DNA from: Diplonema papillatum
Taxonomy: Eukaryota > Euglenozoa > Diplonemea > Diplonemida > Diplonemidae
DNA: 64,000 nucleotides
Direction of reading: 5' to 3'
NCBI GenBank assembly: GCA_030068145.1
Contig: JAPJBO010000529.1
Coordinates: 1 to 64,000 of the forward strand
The translations under genes and the position numbers were made by a program. Shown here one piece after another: positions 44,269 to 55,700 of this stretch (positions are counted from its first letter, which is position 1; every line of letters begins with the position of its first letter). Below the pieces are notes generated by a model, which searched no databases, was not told the origin of the DNA, and saw nothing but the letters and a program-made list of their open reading frames with translations.

Positions 44269-46890
44269 TCAGCGCGAGACGAAGCACAGAGTGTGGTTGT
44301 CGTGCCCAGCGCGGTCCTTGAACTCGTTGAACAAATCAAGCAGGGCGTCGAAGTACCGCTTCTTGAAGTCGAGGACGTCGTCCCACGTGGGGCCGGACGG
44401 CCTGGGGTCGGGAGGCGCGACGGGCGCGCCGACGGCGATGATGACCTTGACCCTGCGGGGCACCGGCAGCCCCCAGCGGCCGACGGGGATGAAGGGGATG
44501 GGGAACCCCAGCCGTTCTTTGAACCACTTCTGCACCGCCGGCACCTCGACGTTGTCGAGCGTCAGCTGCTCTCCGAACGCGAAGATGGGGATCATCGGTA
44601 TCCTCCGCTCGCACGCGATCTTGAAAACGCCGTTGTGGAACGTCACAATCGGCACTTCCTTCGCGCGGCTGGTAGACATGAACATTTCCGCCTGCCCTCC
44701 AACGACGACAGCCGGGTTGAGCCCCTCGTCGATGGTGGCCAGGAACGTCTTTTTTGACACCTCCCGCGTGCCGGTCCAGTGCAGCATGTCCCGCATGAAC
44801 GGAACGTAGTGCACGATCGACGCGGTCAGCCCCGTCAAGGTGAACTTCGGAAACTGTTTCTGCCACTCGGAGCACCGGATACCCCAGACCATCCCCCCCG
44901 GCATGACGCCGTGCGGGTGGTACCCCACGATGTGCTGCGCGGTCTCGTCGGCGGGGCCCTTGCCTTCTTTCATCACGCGCGCCAGCTTCTCGCTGACGAG
45001 GACCCTCCCCCCAAAGTATGCAGCCATCAAGTCCCAGATCCAAGGCTGGACCGCCCAGTTGGCCGTTCGGTTCCGCTTCCCTTTATCCGGCTCTCCGAGG
45101 TACGTCAGCATATACCCGAACCACACGGCGGCTAAGAAGCACATCATTGGAAACGCCCTACTCTCCGTTGAGTATGACAGGGCTACGAACGCAGTCCACG
45201 GTGGGAAAAGCAGCCACCGAATGTATGGCGGCGGGTTGAAGCTGCTGGCGACGCCGTTCGTGATGGCCCACGTCACGACGCCAAAGATGAGGAGGAACGT
45301 CGCGTGGCCCACTTCATTCGCCGAGACGTCCACGTAAAAGACGCCGAGGGAGAAGGGGGCGAGCGCCTGCACGAACACTACAGGCAGAATAACGGGTAGC
45401 AGCGCCACTACGAATGTCGCCGCTATCGGGATGTATTGCAGGTTCCAGAAGAAGATGACCACAGCGAGAGATGCCTGTGTTGTCGTGTCTTGAGTTTACG
45501 GAGCAAGACACAAACAGTGTTAAGAAACACCCCCGTTCTCACAGCTCGCTAGTACTAGTACGGATATTATAAACCTTGGATCACGGGGAAGAAGCTTGCA
45601 TACCCATGATTCCTTTGGCATCGCAGCCAAGTCAGCATCTGTCATGTCGCGCACCTGATCCCTGACGCCGGCGGCAGCTTTCAGCTTGCTTCTCTCTTTG
45701 TAGTAGCGGAACGAGAGTATGCACAGCATCTCGGAAGCGAATGCGGCAACGCCGCCGACTTTCATCAGCCCGACCGTGATCTTGACGCCGAAGAGCACGA
45801 CGCCGTAGAGGAACGCCATGTGGCAGAGGAGGGAGATGCTGAACAGCATCCAGGCGATTGCTTGCATGATGACGAACTGCGTGCCGCCAGCGAACGGTTG
45901 GAAGAACTTCCAACCGTCGAGACCGAGGAGGTTGCCTCCGAGGCCGTGGGTTAAAAACACAGTGACGCAGGTGACGATGAGAGACAAGAGGGCAGGCAAT
46001 GCGAGCCCGAAGAGCTCGGAGATGGCAGAGAGACACGCCATGACTAGGATGAGGATCACGTTCATCGTCACGAGCTCGGCGAAGTTGTCCATTTTCTCCA
46101 TTTGTTCGGTAGGTTGGTGTTCTTCCGGCACGTTCAAAAAAGAAGCGGACGCGGCGGGAGTGTCCACTGAAGAAGCCAAAAGATCCATGGGCTCGTCCAA
46201 CCCGTCGTTCAACTGTAAGGACGACACACTGCACGCCTTGTAGTACTTCCTGCACGGGGAGCACGGGTCTTCTAAGGCCGTCGGTTTGCCTTCAGGGGCG
46301 ACGAACATGTGCAGCGAGCTCGCCATCATCACCTGCGACAGTATGCCCAGCACGCCGCCCCCGCTGAGCCACCCAGCCGCATCCTCACCGTAGTACACCG
46401 CACCCACGAGGACCACGACGGTAAGGGCGTAGAACAACCAGGAAAGCGCCTGCAGCACCACGAATCGGATGCCCCCGGCGAACGGCTGGATCAGCCGGTA
46501 CCCGTCGTGCCACACCATTCCGGAAGCGTGCAGCGCCGGCACCGCGACGACGAGCAGGCCGCCCCCGACGGTGTACAGGATGCCAGCGAAAAACTGGTTC
46601 CGCGCCCAGTTGTAGTCCGCGGCGACGAAGAGCGACCCGGAGAAAAAGGCCAGGACGATGTTGAACATCCGCCAGCCGTGCGGCGTGATGTTCGCGGCCC
46701 CGAGCACGTCGGGCATGCTGCCCTTCTTCTTTTCCTGCAGCTGCTTCCGTAGGCGCCGGTTCTCCTCGAGCAAACAGCGCGCGAGGAGCTGATCACGTTC
46801 TTCGTGCCTCTTACTCGAATGCCCTTCGTCAGCCGCTGCATCGGAGGGGGCCGGGTCCGCTGCCTCCGCACGGGAATCCGCCGCGGCCAT
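44269..46890 (-). CDS. Diacylglycerol acyltransferase 2-type enzyme fused to a duplicated membrane module (2 exons, 830 aa)
   Basis: Exon 1 is 45604-46890 (429 codons) and exon 2 is 44269-45474 (401 plus stop), with a 129-bp phase-0 intron (donor GTATGC, acceptor CAACACAG). The ORF of exon 2 alone has no ATG near its start, which supports the fusion. The exon 2 product is a DGAT2-family enzyme with hydrophobic N-terminal segments, the HPHG catalytic motif (YHPHGVMPGGM), VVVGGQAEMF and FHNGVFKIA. It should transfer acyl groups from acyl-CoA to diacylglycerol or a related acceptor at the ER or lipid droplets. Exon 1 carries a Lys/Glu-rich head and two related multi-pass units, each with QPFAGG followed by FV, QA and W (around residues 138 and 346). 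I do not recognise that module. It may control localisation or substrate access. Confidence 0.82.
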
Positions 46891-47653
46891 TGCGCTCGAA
46901 CCAAGTTTTTAGTGTGTTATTGCGCGGGCAATTGCTCTGCCCACCGTGTTCTTTAACTGAGAGAACTTGATTTAGTTTTGCTTCAAGACCAAACACCACC
47001 CTTGAGGTCTGTTCGATGCCTAGCATCCACAGTCTTTGTAAAAGCGAAAAAGAGCGCGGTACTCCGTGAGGGAGACACGAGCCAGAGACCACGCTGCCTC
47101 TCAACCGTTTTGATGTTGGTTGTAGTGCGGTTTCTAACGTCTCTGGCTCGAAAGCAGTCGGGGGTCTATTTTTTTTAGCCGAGTGACAAGTGATGCGACA
47201 CGGCTTTCACTTGCACTAATCCCGAGGTTCCTTGCGTAGTGTCCGACTATCAGGCTGTTTGTACACATGCGGTTTCGTTGCTGACGACCAAGCACCGCCA
47301 CACACAGCCTGCGTTCCGCGCGCAGGATGGAACACCGCGCAAAACTGGAAAGCGGGAACGGGATTGTGCATACCCCCCTGCCACCTATCGCAGCGGGCGG
47401 CCCGCATCGAGTTAGAAGGGAGAGGACTAAAACACTGCATGGAATGCACGGAATGCACTTGCACCTGCTTGTAGCTGATATTCAAACACCCACCCCAAGC
47501 ATGAATGTGCCGTTCTCGTTCGGAAGCAAGCCAGCAGGGCTATCTGCAGCGTAGACAGTAGCGCCAGGCCAGAAAGTTGCAAAGAACAGACGCAAGGAAG
47601 TTGCTATTTCGTCGGAGTACGCGGGCGCACTCATGATCACTAACAGGGAGGAG
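46891..47653. other. Intergenic region, no gene seen
   Basis: This is the 5' flank of the DGAT2 gene and the 3' flank of the kelch gene. Only short, unbiased frames occur on both strands. Confidence 0.45.
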
Positions 47654-48643
47654 TTAGATCATGAGGGTGCAGCGAGACGACGTGGACTCCGACTCGCCCG
47701 GCGCGGTCTGCGACGACCCGCCGACGATGGCGACGAAGTCGCGAAAGGGGCACGCCGCGCACCCGGAAGTGGCGGCCGGCAGCGAAGTGCCGGAGGTCCA
47801 CCGGTTGGCGACCGGGCAGTACGCCTCGGCGGTCGCTGTGAAGGCCTGCCCGTTCTGCCCGCCGACGACGCGCAGGCCGCCGCCGTACGCGGCGACGGCG
47901 GCCCCGAAGCGGAAGGACCGCATCGGCGCCGCCGCGACCCACCCCGCCCCGTGCTCCCGGGGGTCCAGCCGGAACACGGTCTTCGTGCCGAAGTCCCCGT
48001 CGAACCCGCCGCAGCAGTAGACCGCCGAGTCCAGGCAGGCCACCGCGGGGCAGAACCGCTTCGCCGGCAGCGGCGGGGCCGGCAGCCACCGCCCGCCGTC
48101 TCCGGCGTCGAACACATCAACCGTCGACACGTCGTCGACGCCGGTGTGGCCACCAATCACGAAAACGGCGCCCGGGCTTGCCGGCGGCACCGCGGCACCA
48201 GCCCCCCGCCGTGGGCAAGGCATGTCGCAGACATGCGCCCACGACTCGCCGTCGGGCAGCAGCCCTTCGACGGTGGCGAGGTACGTCTCCCCCGTGTCCC
48301 CTCCGAAGACCAACGCGCCGTTCCCCACGGTGGACACGCCGCAGGCAAGGAACCGGGGGACGCAGAGCGGAGGCGCCGCCGTCCAACACTCGGCGTCGTC
48401 GCCCAAGTACTCGACGCTTTGCAGCCGGTGGCGCGCCTTGCTGTGCCCCCCCGCGGCGAGGATGCCGGCCCCCCGGCGCAACGCGACGGCGCCCGTCCGA
48501 TCCGACGACAGGTCCGGCAAGCCGACGTACACACCCTTGCCGCTCCCCCGCTTCAGCGCCTCGCAGATGTCGAGTGCGATGTCCGACGCGAGGTCGGCGG
48601 AGCCCACCAGCGCCTCCACGACCGAGCACAGGTCGTCTTCCAT
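47654..48643 (-). CDS. Kelch-repeat beta-propeller protein (329 aa)
   Basis: This single-exon gene starts with the ATG at 48643 (MEDDLCSVVEAL) and has strong third-position GC bias. After a short acidic helix it contains five or six kelch units, recognisable by paired glycines followed by aromatic and Trp positions about 45-50 residues apart (AAGGHS, VFGGDTGE, VIGGHTG, CCGGFDGD, VVGGQNGQ, IVGGSSQ). These would form a closed propeller for protein binding. No BTB, F-box or phosphatase domain is attached, so the partner is unknown. A lone propeller of this size could be an adaptor of a ubiquitin ligase or the cytoskeleton. The last codons (SSRCTLMI) have no recognisable signal. Confidence 0.88.
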   Translation of the reverse strand: MEDDLCSVVEALVGSADLASDIALDICEALKRGSGKGVYVGLPDLSSDRTGAVALRRGAGILAAGGHSKARHRLQSVEYLGDDAECWTAAPPLCVPRFLACGVSTVGNGALVFGGDTGETYLATVEGLLPDGESWAHVCDMPCPRRGAGAAVPPASPGAVFVIGGHTGVDDVSTVDVFDAGDGGRWLPAPPLPAKRFCPAVACLDSAVYCCGGFDGDFGTKTVFRLDPREHGAGWVAAAPMRSFRFGAAVAAYGGGLRVVGGQNGQAFTATAEAYCPVANRWTSGTSLPAATSGCAACPFRDFVAIVGGSSQTAPGESESTSSRCTLMI

Positions 48644-49793
48644 CGCGGCCGGCCTCCCGTTTCCCCACTTCCCATGCGCCCTTTGTGCAAAGACGTCAGG
48701 ACAACTGTCCCGGGTTCAGTAGTAGTAGTAGTAGTAGTAGTATGTGTCGTCTGCCGAAGCCGGAGACAGCAGGCGCAGGGGGCAGGTCTTGCTTTACAAT
48801 TCTCTTCTTCATGGATCGTCCCGGGTTCAAAAAAATAAGAGCTCGTCACTCGCACAACCGCGGCTGATACAAAACTAATGATGATGATGATGATGTGAAG
48901 AGAGAGTTGTTTTCGTTGAACGCAGTGCTTGATCGTTTTTTACGTAAAGCTGGATTCAGGACGCAAGTGAAAACGCCACGGTTTGCGGCGACGAGCTTCT
49001 CATTTCCTCCAACATTTCATGTTTGGTAAAAAAAAAAAAAAAAAAAAAAAAACCTTCCCGATACCAGAGATTGTACCGTGTCGCAACTCCAAAGCACAGA
49101 GTACAATGACAGGTATTTCGATCGAAATTGGGTGGCTCGTCGCCGCGGGGACTGAGTTCTTCCTCTCTATCAGACTTCCCCTCGTGATATTTCGGAAGAG
49201 GTGACGCGAACACTCTTTTTCGCAATAGAGTCGGGATGCGAGCCGTGCTAAAAGAACGCAAGAACGGAGAAGGACAAACAACGAACTGATCAGTGCCGGC
49301 GCCGGTTACGTGGGAAGGGGGCGGGGCGCAATTTGGCCGTGAAAACGACCTTGCGCCTGTGTAAATGGAAGCATGAAGCAGAAGACAGTGAGCGGGTTCC
49401 CGCACCGGTGAGGGGATGAACAGACTTATGGTTTGCCGGCTTTCCAGAGCACACGGCCCACGGTTCGAAATGATTAAAGCTCGTTGCCCGTCAGCTCCGG
49501 GGGGCTTAGTGTGTCCGGGTGTTCGGTGGAAGTGATTTTTGCTTGAAAACTCGAAGTGGTTCACGTTGGGTTTCGGACAAACAAAAGGAGAACACTACGA
49601 CTAGTACGTGAGGACATGAGGACAGTGGTTCTCCCGCCTCAGTAGTCCAGAGTGCACTGGGTTCTTATCGGAAGGCTTTGTTTTGATGTGCCAGTGTAGC
49701 GCGCGTCACTCCAAGTCAAGCGCAGTCACATGCAGTCTCCTGGTGTGCGATCGATTGGCATGCAGCCGTTGCCGAAAGGCACACCCCACAAAC
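48644..49793. other. Intergenic region with simple repeats
   Basis: It contains a (TAG)n run (about 48718-48741), a (GAT)n run (about 48877-48895) and an A-run of about 24 (49028-49052). No coding signal is visible except possible 3' exons of the coiled-coil gene to the right. Confidence 0.5.
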
Positions 49794-52700
49794 GTCACTG
49801 CTACGCGAAAGACTCGCGAATGTTATACCGGAGCCTGACACCACACGGAGGACGACCGACCCTGTCTGGATCGTCCGCCCGAGCTGGTCTGCTTTTCTTC
49901 CATCATCGAGAACAATCTGTCGGTTGAAAGTAGCTTCATTTCGTGCTCCCCGGTGCCTTCTGAATGTATTGCTGAATGCAGCACACCCAAGCTAATGAGG
50001 ACGAAACTGAACGCGGCACCGGGCATGCGACGGCATGAGACCCATTTGCACATGCTGAAATTTTTGGTCAAAGCAACGCGCACACCTGTTTCTGTAAGAC
50101 AACTCGCTGTCTTTGCTCTTGACGCTGTAGTCGATGCCGTTTTGCAACCTACTGCTTTTGACGTCGATAACAGACTTGAGGTTGGCGGGAAGGAGTGCAT
50201 AGCCTTCAAGTAGGAGGATCAAGGGCACGAGTACGTGCCCTTCGGTCACCTGGAACCCACTCACGTTGACCGGCGTCAGCGACTCGTCTTTGACGACGGC
50301 GAAGTGCGGCTGGCAAATCTTTGCTACGTACTGGATGAGCTGGTCGGTCTTGCCCCGCATTTCCATCATGCTCGCCTCCTTCATGATGAGATCGTCACGC
50401 GATTCTTTCAGCTGTTTTCGTGTTGCTGGCGATGAACGCTTGTCGGTTGTCCGGGTGGATTTTTCGTTTGGTTGTGCTGTTGCTTCATGTTTCGGGTTGC
50501 AAGATCATGTTTGGAATGGACCGTTTCGGGAGCGGATGCGTTGAAACCCCCAGGGCCGCCTACTCTAGAACGCATTGACTTTTTGCGGTGGCGATGGGGG
50601 GAAACGGTAGGTCAGTGTATACAGAACACTGTCTATGGTGAAAGCTTGTGTCATTGCCTTCATTTTAGATGGCAAATAGAAGCATGGCGGGGAAGGAGTG
50701 GATATTGCAAACCTCAATGCGGTACTTCTCGCGGGACGACGCCTCTTCCGCGAGGGCGGCTTTGACTTGAGTGATCATCGCTTCGCGTGACTTTGTTTGC
50801 GTGCGCAGTGAGGAGACCTCGGCGTCGTTTCCTTGCCGTTCTGCTAGCTCGGCGGCGATGGCCTCAGCTTTTCGCTTGAACTCCGCCGCCTGAATAGGGT
50901 GTGGTTATTCCCTTGGGCACGCCGATGACCGCCCCCCCTCCCTGCCAACCCAACAACGTAGTCGGAGTATCGTGTGCAAAATAGAGGCACACTGGCGCAG
51001 CGGCTCAGCGATGAATGATGCCTATCTTTCGACTGTTGACCGGATAGTGCGTGGCTCAGGGTAGTCAAAGGCCTGTCAATCAGACTGGTGCAACATTTAC
51101 GTTTGTTGACCGTCCGCGCCACGTGCGGTCAACGTTAAAATGGCTTGAAATTCCGGCAAAGCTTCGTGTTTGTTTATGACCGGCAAACAGCTTATGGTTG
51201 GTTATGGTTGTTTTTCAAGAAGCGAACGGATGAAACAAAACGCACCTGAGCGGTGAGGTCGCGGTTCTCTTGCTGTAAGCTGGTGGTTGCGGACTGCAGG
51301 TTGATCATGTCCGACTGCATGTCGTTTCGGCGGGATGCCGCTTCGGCTTCGGCCGCTTCGCACTTGGCCTTCAGCTCGCGGATCTGCTGCGCCCACGCGT
51401 CCTTTTCGCGCGCGTGCTTCGTGTCCGACCAGGCGAGCTGGTCCTCCTGTTCCGTGGACCGCATCCGGAGGGACGCGATCGTCTGCTCCGCCGACTCGTG
51501 CCCGGCCTTCAGCCGGGTCTGCAGGGAGCTTATCCCGGAGCGCAGCGACGATATCTCCTTGTTGCAGCCGTTGAGCAGGCCCTGCAGCCGCCGCACCTCG
51601 GCCTCCAGCTGCCGCTCCCTCCGGAACTCGGCCTTCCGGAACGAGTCCACCCGCTTCTCGTTCCGCAAGGCAAAGTTCGACGCGGGCTCGCGGGCGATCG
51701 TGGCCTGTAGTGGCAGCGTTTGTTGTTTTCCTACAAGTCCGCTTTTTTTTTTGTCGGCGATGAACGCTTGTCGGTTCGGTTTTTGCGTTTCCGACGATCC
51801 CCGTGGGACGTACAGATTGATGTTTGATAAAAAAGGCAGGCGCATCGGTTTTGTTTGCGCGTGCCGCTTATTATCATGATAATATCTCGGTTTTTTTTAC
51901 ACCTCAACTCAACACCTCAACACTTGTCAGATGCACGAAAAGTGCGGCTGCGAAAGAGGAGTCAGCGATCAATTAAACATCTTCAGGCGGTAATCAGGTC
52001 TTGAAACACATTGAAGTAAATCATCATGCTCGGCCGGCACTTCTTCAGAGGCGCCTGTTCTCTCTGGAAAGACGTCGAAGAGATGAGGTCAGAAAATGAT
52101 ACGCTATCTTCAAATGTTGTCAGGTCTTGAAACACATTGAAAATATTCATCATGCTCCGGGTGCGGGCTCGAGTTGCGTCCTACTTCCACCCAACGAAAA
52201 CGGGTGTTAGCACAATGGTCAGAGGAACAAAATCATCTTCAAATCGGAAGATCAGGTCTTGAAACACATTGAACATATTCATCATGCTTGGCGCGGCTTG
52301 CCTGCTACGTAACTCAACTGACGTCGAAGCGCGTTTTAAAATATAACACCATGATCAGTGGAACAAAATTATCTTCAAGTCGGAGATCAGGTCTTGAAAC
52401 ACATTGATCATATTCATCATGCTTGGTACGGCTTGCCTCCAACGTCGTCAACCCAACAAACGTTGAACGTGTTTTGCGATTGAACGCCATGATCAGTAGA
52501 ACAAAATATCTTCAAGTCGGAAGATCAGGTCTTGAAACACATTGAACATATTCATCATGCTTGGCGCGGCTTGCCTTCTACGTAACTCAACTGACGTCGA
52601 AGCGCGTTTTGAAAATTTTCACCTTGATCAGTGGAACAAATTCATCTTCAAGCCGGAGATCAGGTCTTGAAACACATTGAACATATTCATCATGCTTGGT

Positions 52701-55700
52701 GCGGCTGCCTTCCCAACGTCAACCCAACGGCGTTTAAGCTAGTTTTTGAAAATCTAAACACCGGGATCAGTGGAACAAAATCATCTACAAGTCGGAAGAT
52801 CAGGTCTTGAAACACATTGAAAATATGCATCATGCTCCGGTGACTAGAGCCCCGCCGTCGTTCCAACACGGCACTGGCAATGGATGTAGTACTCCATGGA
52901 GAAGTGTCTTTCAGACCATCGAACCTTTTTAATGGTATCCTCAAACATGACGTCGGTATCTAGTTTTTAATTGTTATCATCATGACTTTCTCGGTGGACA
53001 GAACGGCGTCAATGGCCGAAGAGGAAGAAGCCATCTCCAAAGGTTTTCTTGGGACCATTGTTTCAGACCATCGAACCTTTTTAATAGTTTCCTCAAGCAT
53101 GGCGTCGGTATCTAGTTTATAATTGATATCATCATGTTTCTTGTTTGGCAGAACAGTGTCTACGGCTGGAGATGGACCCGTGTGCGTTTCAGACCATCGA
53201 ACCTTTTAATAGTATCCTCAAGCATGACGTCAGTATCTAGTTTTTAATTGTTATCATCATGACTTTCCCTGTCGACAGAACGGTGGCAAAGACCGACGAG
53301 CCTCCTCAAAGGGCTTCTTGGGGCCATTGTTTCAGACCATCGAACCTTTTTAATTGTATCCTCAAACATGACGTCGGTATCTAGTTTTTAATTGTTATCA
53401 TCATGACTTTCTCCGTCGACAGAACGACGTCAAGTTCAAGAGGAAGGCCATGGAAGTCGGCTATCCGATAATGAATGTGTGACAACTCACCTGCTGAATG
53501 CTCCGGTCCTGAAACCGGATGATGGCGAAGCGATCCATCCACAGTTGGCCGCGTACTGGTATCACAAAGCCAGGGTTGGTAGGAGTGCATGGTCCACGCC
53601 GCGAAGTCGTTGACGTGAGCTTCGATGCGGGGATGAGTGCAGATCTTGTTGTAGCGAATATTCAATGTAGAACATTGAAGGTCGAAGTGGAGAAGCCATC
53701 TCAAGTGGCTATTGAGACCATTGTGTCAGACCATCGAACCTTTTAAAAGTATCCTCAAGCATGACGTCAGTATCTAGTTATAATTGATATCATCATGATT
53801 CTCGTTTGGCAAGACAGTGTCTATGACTGGAGATGGACCCATCTTTGAACCGATTTCAGACCATCGAACCTTTTAGTAGTATCCTCAAGCATGACGTCGG
53901 TATCTAGTTGTAATTGATATCATCATGTTTCTCGTTTGGCAGAGTGTCTACGGCTGGAGATGACCCATCTTTGAACTGGTTTCAGACCATCGAACCTTTT
54001 AGTAGTATCCTCAAGCATGATGTCAGTATCTAGTTATAATTGATATCATCATGTTTCCTGTTTGGCAGAGTGTCTACGGCTGGAGATGGACCCATCTTGA
54101 ACAGGATTTCAGACCATCGAACCTTTTAATAGTTTCCTCAAGCATGACGTCGGTATCTAGTGTATAATTGATATCATCATGTTTCACGTTTTTGGCAGAA
54201 CAGTGTGAGAGATGGACCCATCGTGATGTGCGTTTCAGACCATCGAACCTTTTAAAAGTATCGTCAAGCATGACGTCAGTATCTAGTTTTTAATTGGTAT
54301 CATCATGACTTTCGCGAAGGGTGGGCATGGCTGCTGGGAAGAATCGCCGGAGGCTCGCATCAAGCACGAGAACTTCGCTCACTTCCACCACCAGTGGGAA
54401 CCAAAGTCCACCACAACCAGAAGACAGTGGTGCTGGGTCGACGCCTACCCCCCACTGGCGTACAGCGCTTCGGAGAAGTAGAGTCAGAAACCAATAAATC
54501 GTCTTCAGGATGTTGTCCGGTCTTGAAACACATTGAAAGAAAGTTGTAGTATGGCTAAAGATAAAGTGGTGTCACCTGAGGGGGCCGCCCACGTGATAAG
54601 CCGTTAAGCATTGAGTTCTTTTAAGTACATGCCGTTAAGCAGTGTGAACTTGAAATGCAGGTACCACAGGGGTAAGCTTGCATTTGTCATAGGCTAGGGT
54701 TATTTGAATACGTCGTCCGAGGACGATCTCAAAGCGGGCGAGGACGGTGATAATAGGCTGGTGATATCCAGCTCCATTCTTCGTTTGTTGCGCTTTCGCG
54801 CCGGCTGTCCTGCCGAAGCAGTCGCTCGAGGGGGCGATCCTGACATGGATGAGGATGAAGTCGAGGTGGCAGGGCTGGTGATATCCAGCTCCATTCTCGA
54901 AATGTTGCGCTTTCGCGCCGCGTGCTTTTTTCCGGGTTTTCCCGCCGGGTCATTCGGTGGTGTCGGGAGTCGGGCTCTTTTCTGCCCCTTTCTTGGTGGT
55001 GTCGCTCGGGCCGGCTCGGTCGGAGCGTGCTTTTTCGCCATCTTGGCCGCCTTTGGGGACGCTTGACGCGTCCTCTTCATGCGCGGTGGTGTCGTCGGCT
55101 TCTGTCGGCCCTTCTTCCGCGGCGTTGTTGGCTTCGGCTTAGCGGGGGCTGGCTTCGGGGGCGCTGGCACGTGGTGGCCCTTTTTGCAGCAGGCTGACGG
55201 CCGCCGTTCCGCTAGCGTCGGTAAGCCGCGGCAGTCGTCACACGGACCGCGGGCGTGTTCGCGGCAGTCATGGTGGCCGGCCTTGCAGCACGCTGTTGGC
55301 GTGTTGCACTCCACGCATCTCGTCATGCGGTGCCGGTCGCAGACGGCCGGTGGTAAGCCGTCGTTGTCGGCGTGGTGGTGTCGGCAACATGCCTCCACCG
55401 TAGGGCCGTGGTGGTGTCCGAGTGCGCGACAGACTGCGCACTTCCCTTTGTGATGGGTAGCGCACTTGGGGGCATTCTTCGTCGCCTCCGGCACTGCGTG
55501 TGGGAGGTGCAGGGGATCCGGGTTGGCCAGTGGCGCTCTGGGGATTACCCATCGCCGCGCTCTGTCCGTCCGCTCGGGCGGGTACGCCGGCGCTGTGCCG
55601 TAGCCGGTTTTCACCTGCTGCATGATGGTCGCCCACGTGATAAGCCGTTAAGCATTGAGTTCTTTTAAGTACATGAACCACATGGATTAGCATGCACCGT

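Noticed and set aside
54074..54271. Apparent ORFs inside the satellite array encoding KRFDGLK peptides
   Set aside because: Frame is broken between copies by variable T-runs; consistent with non-coding satellite.
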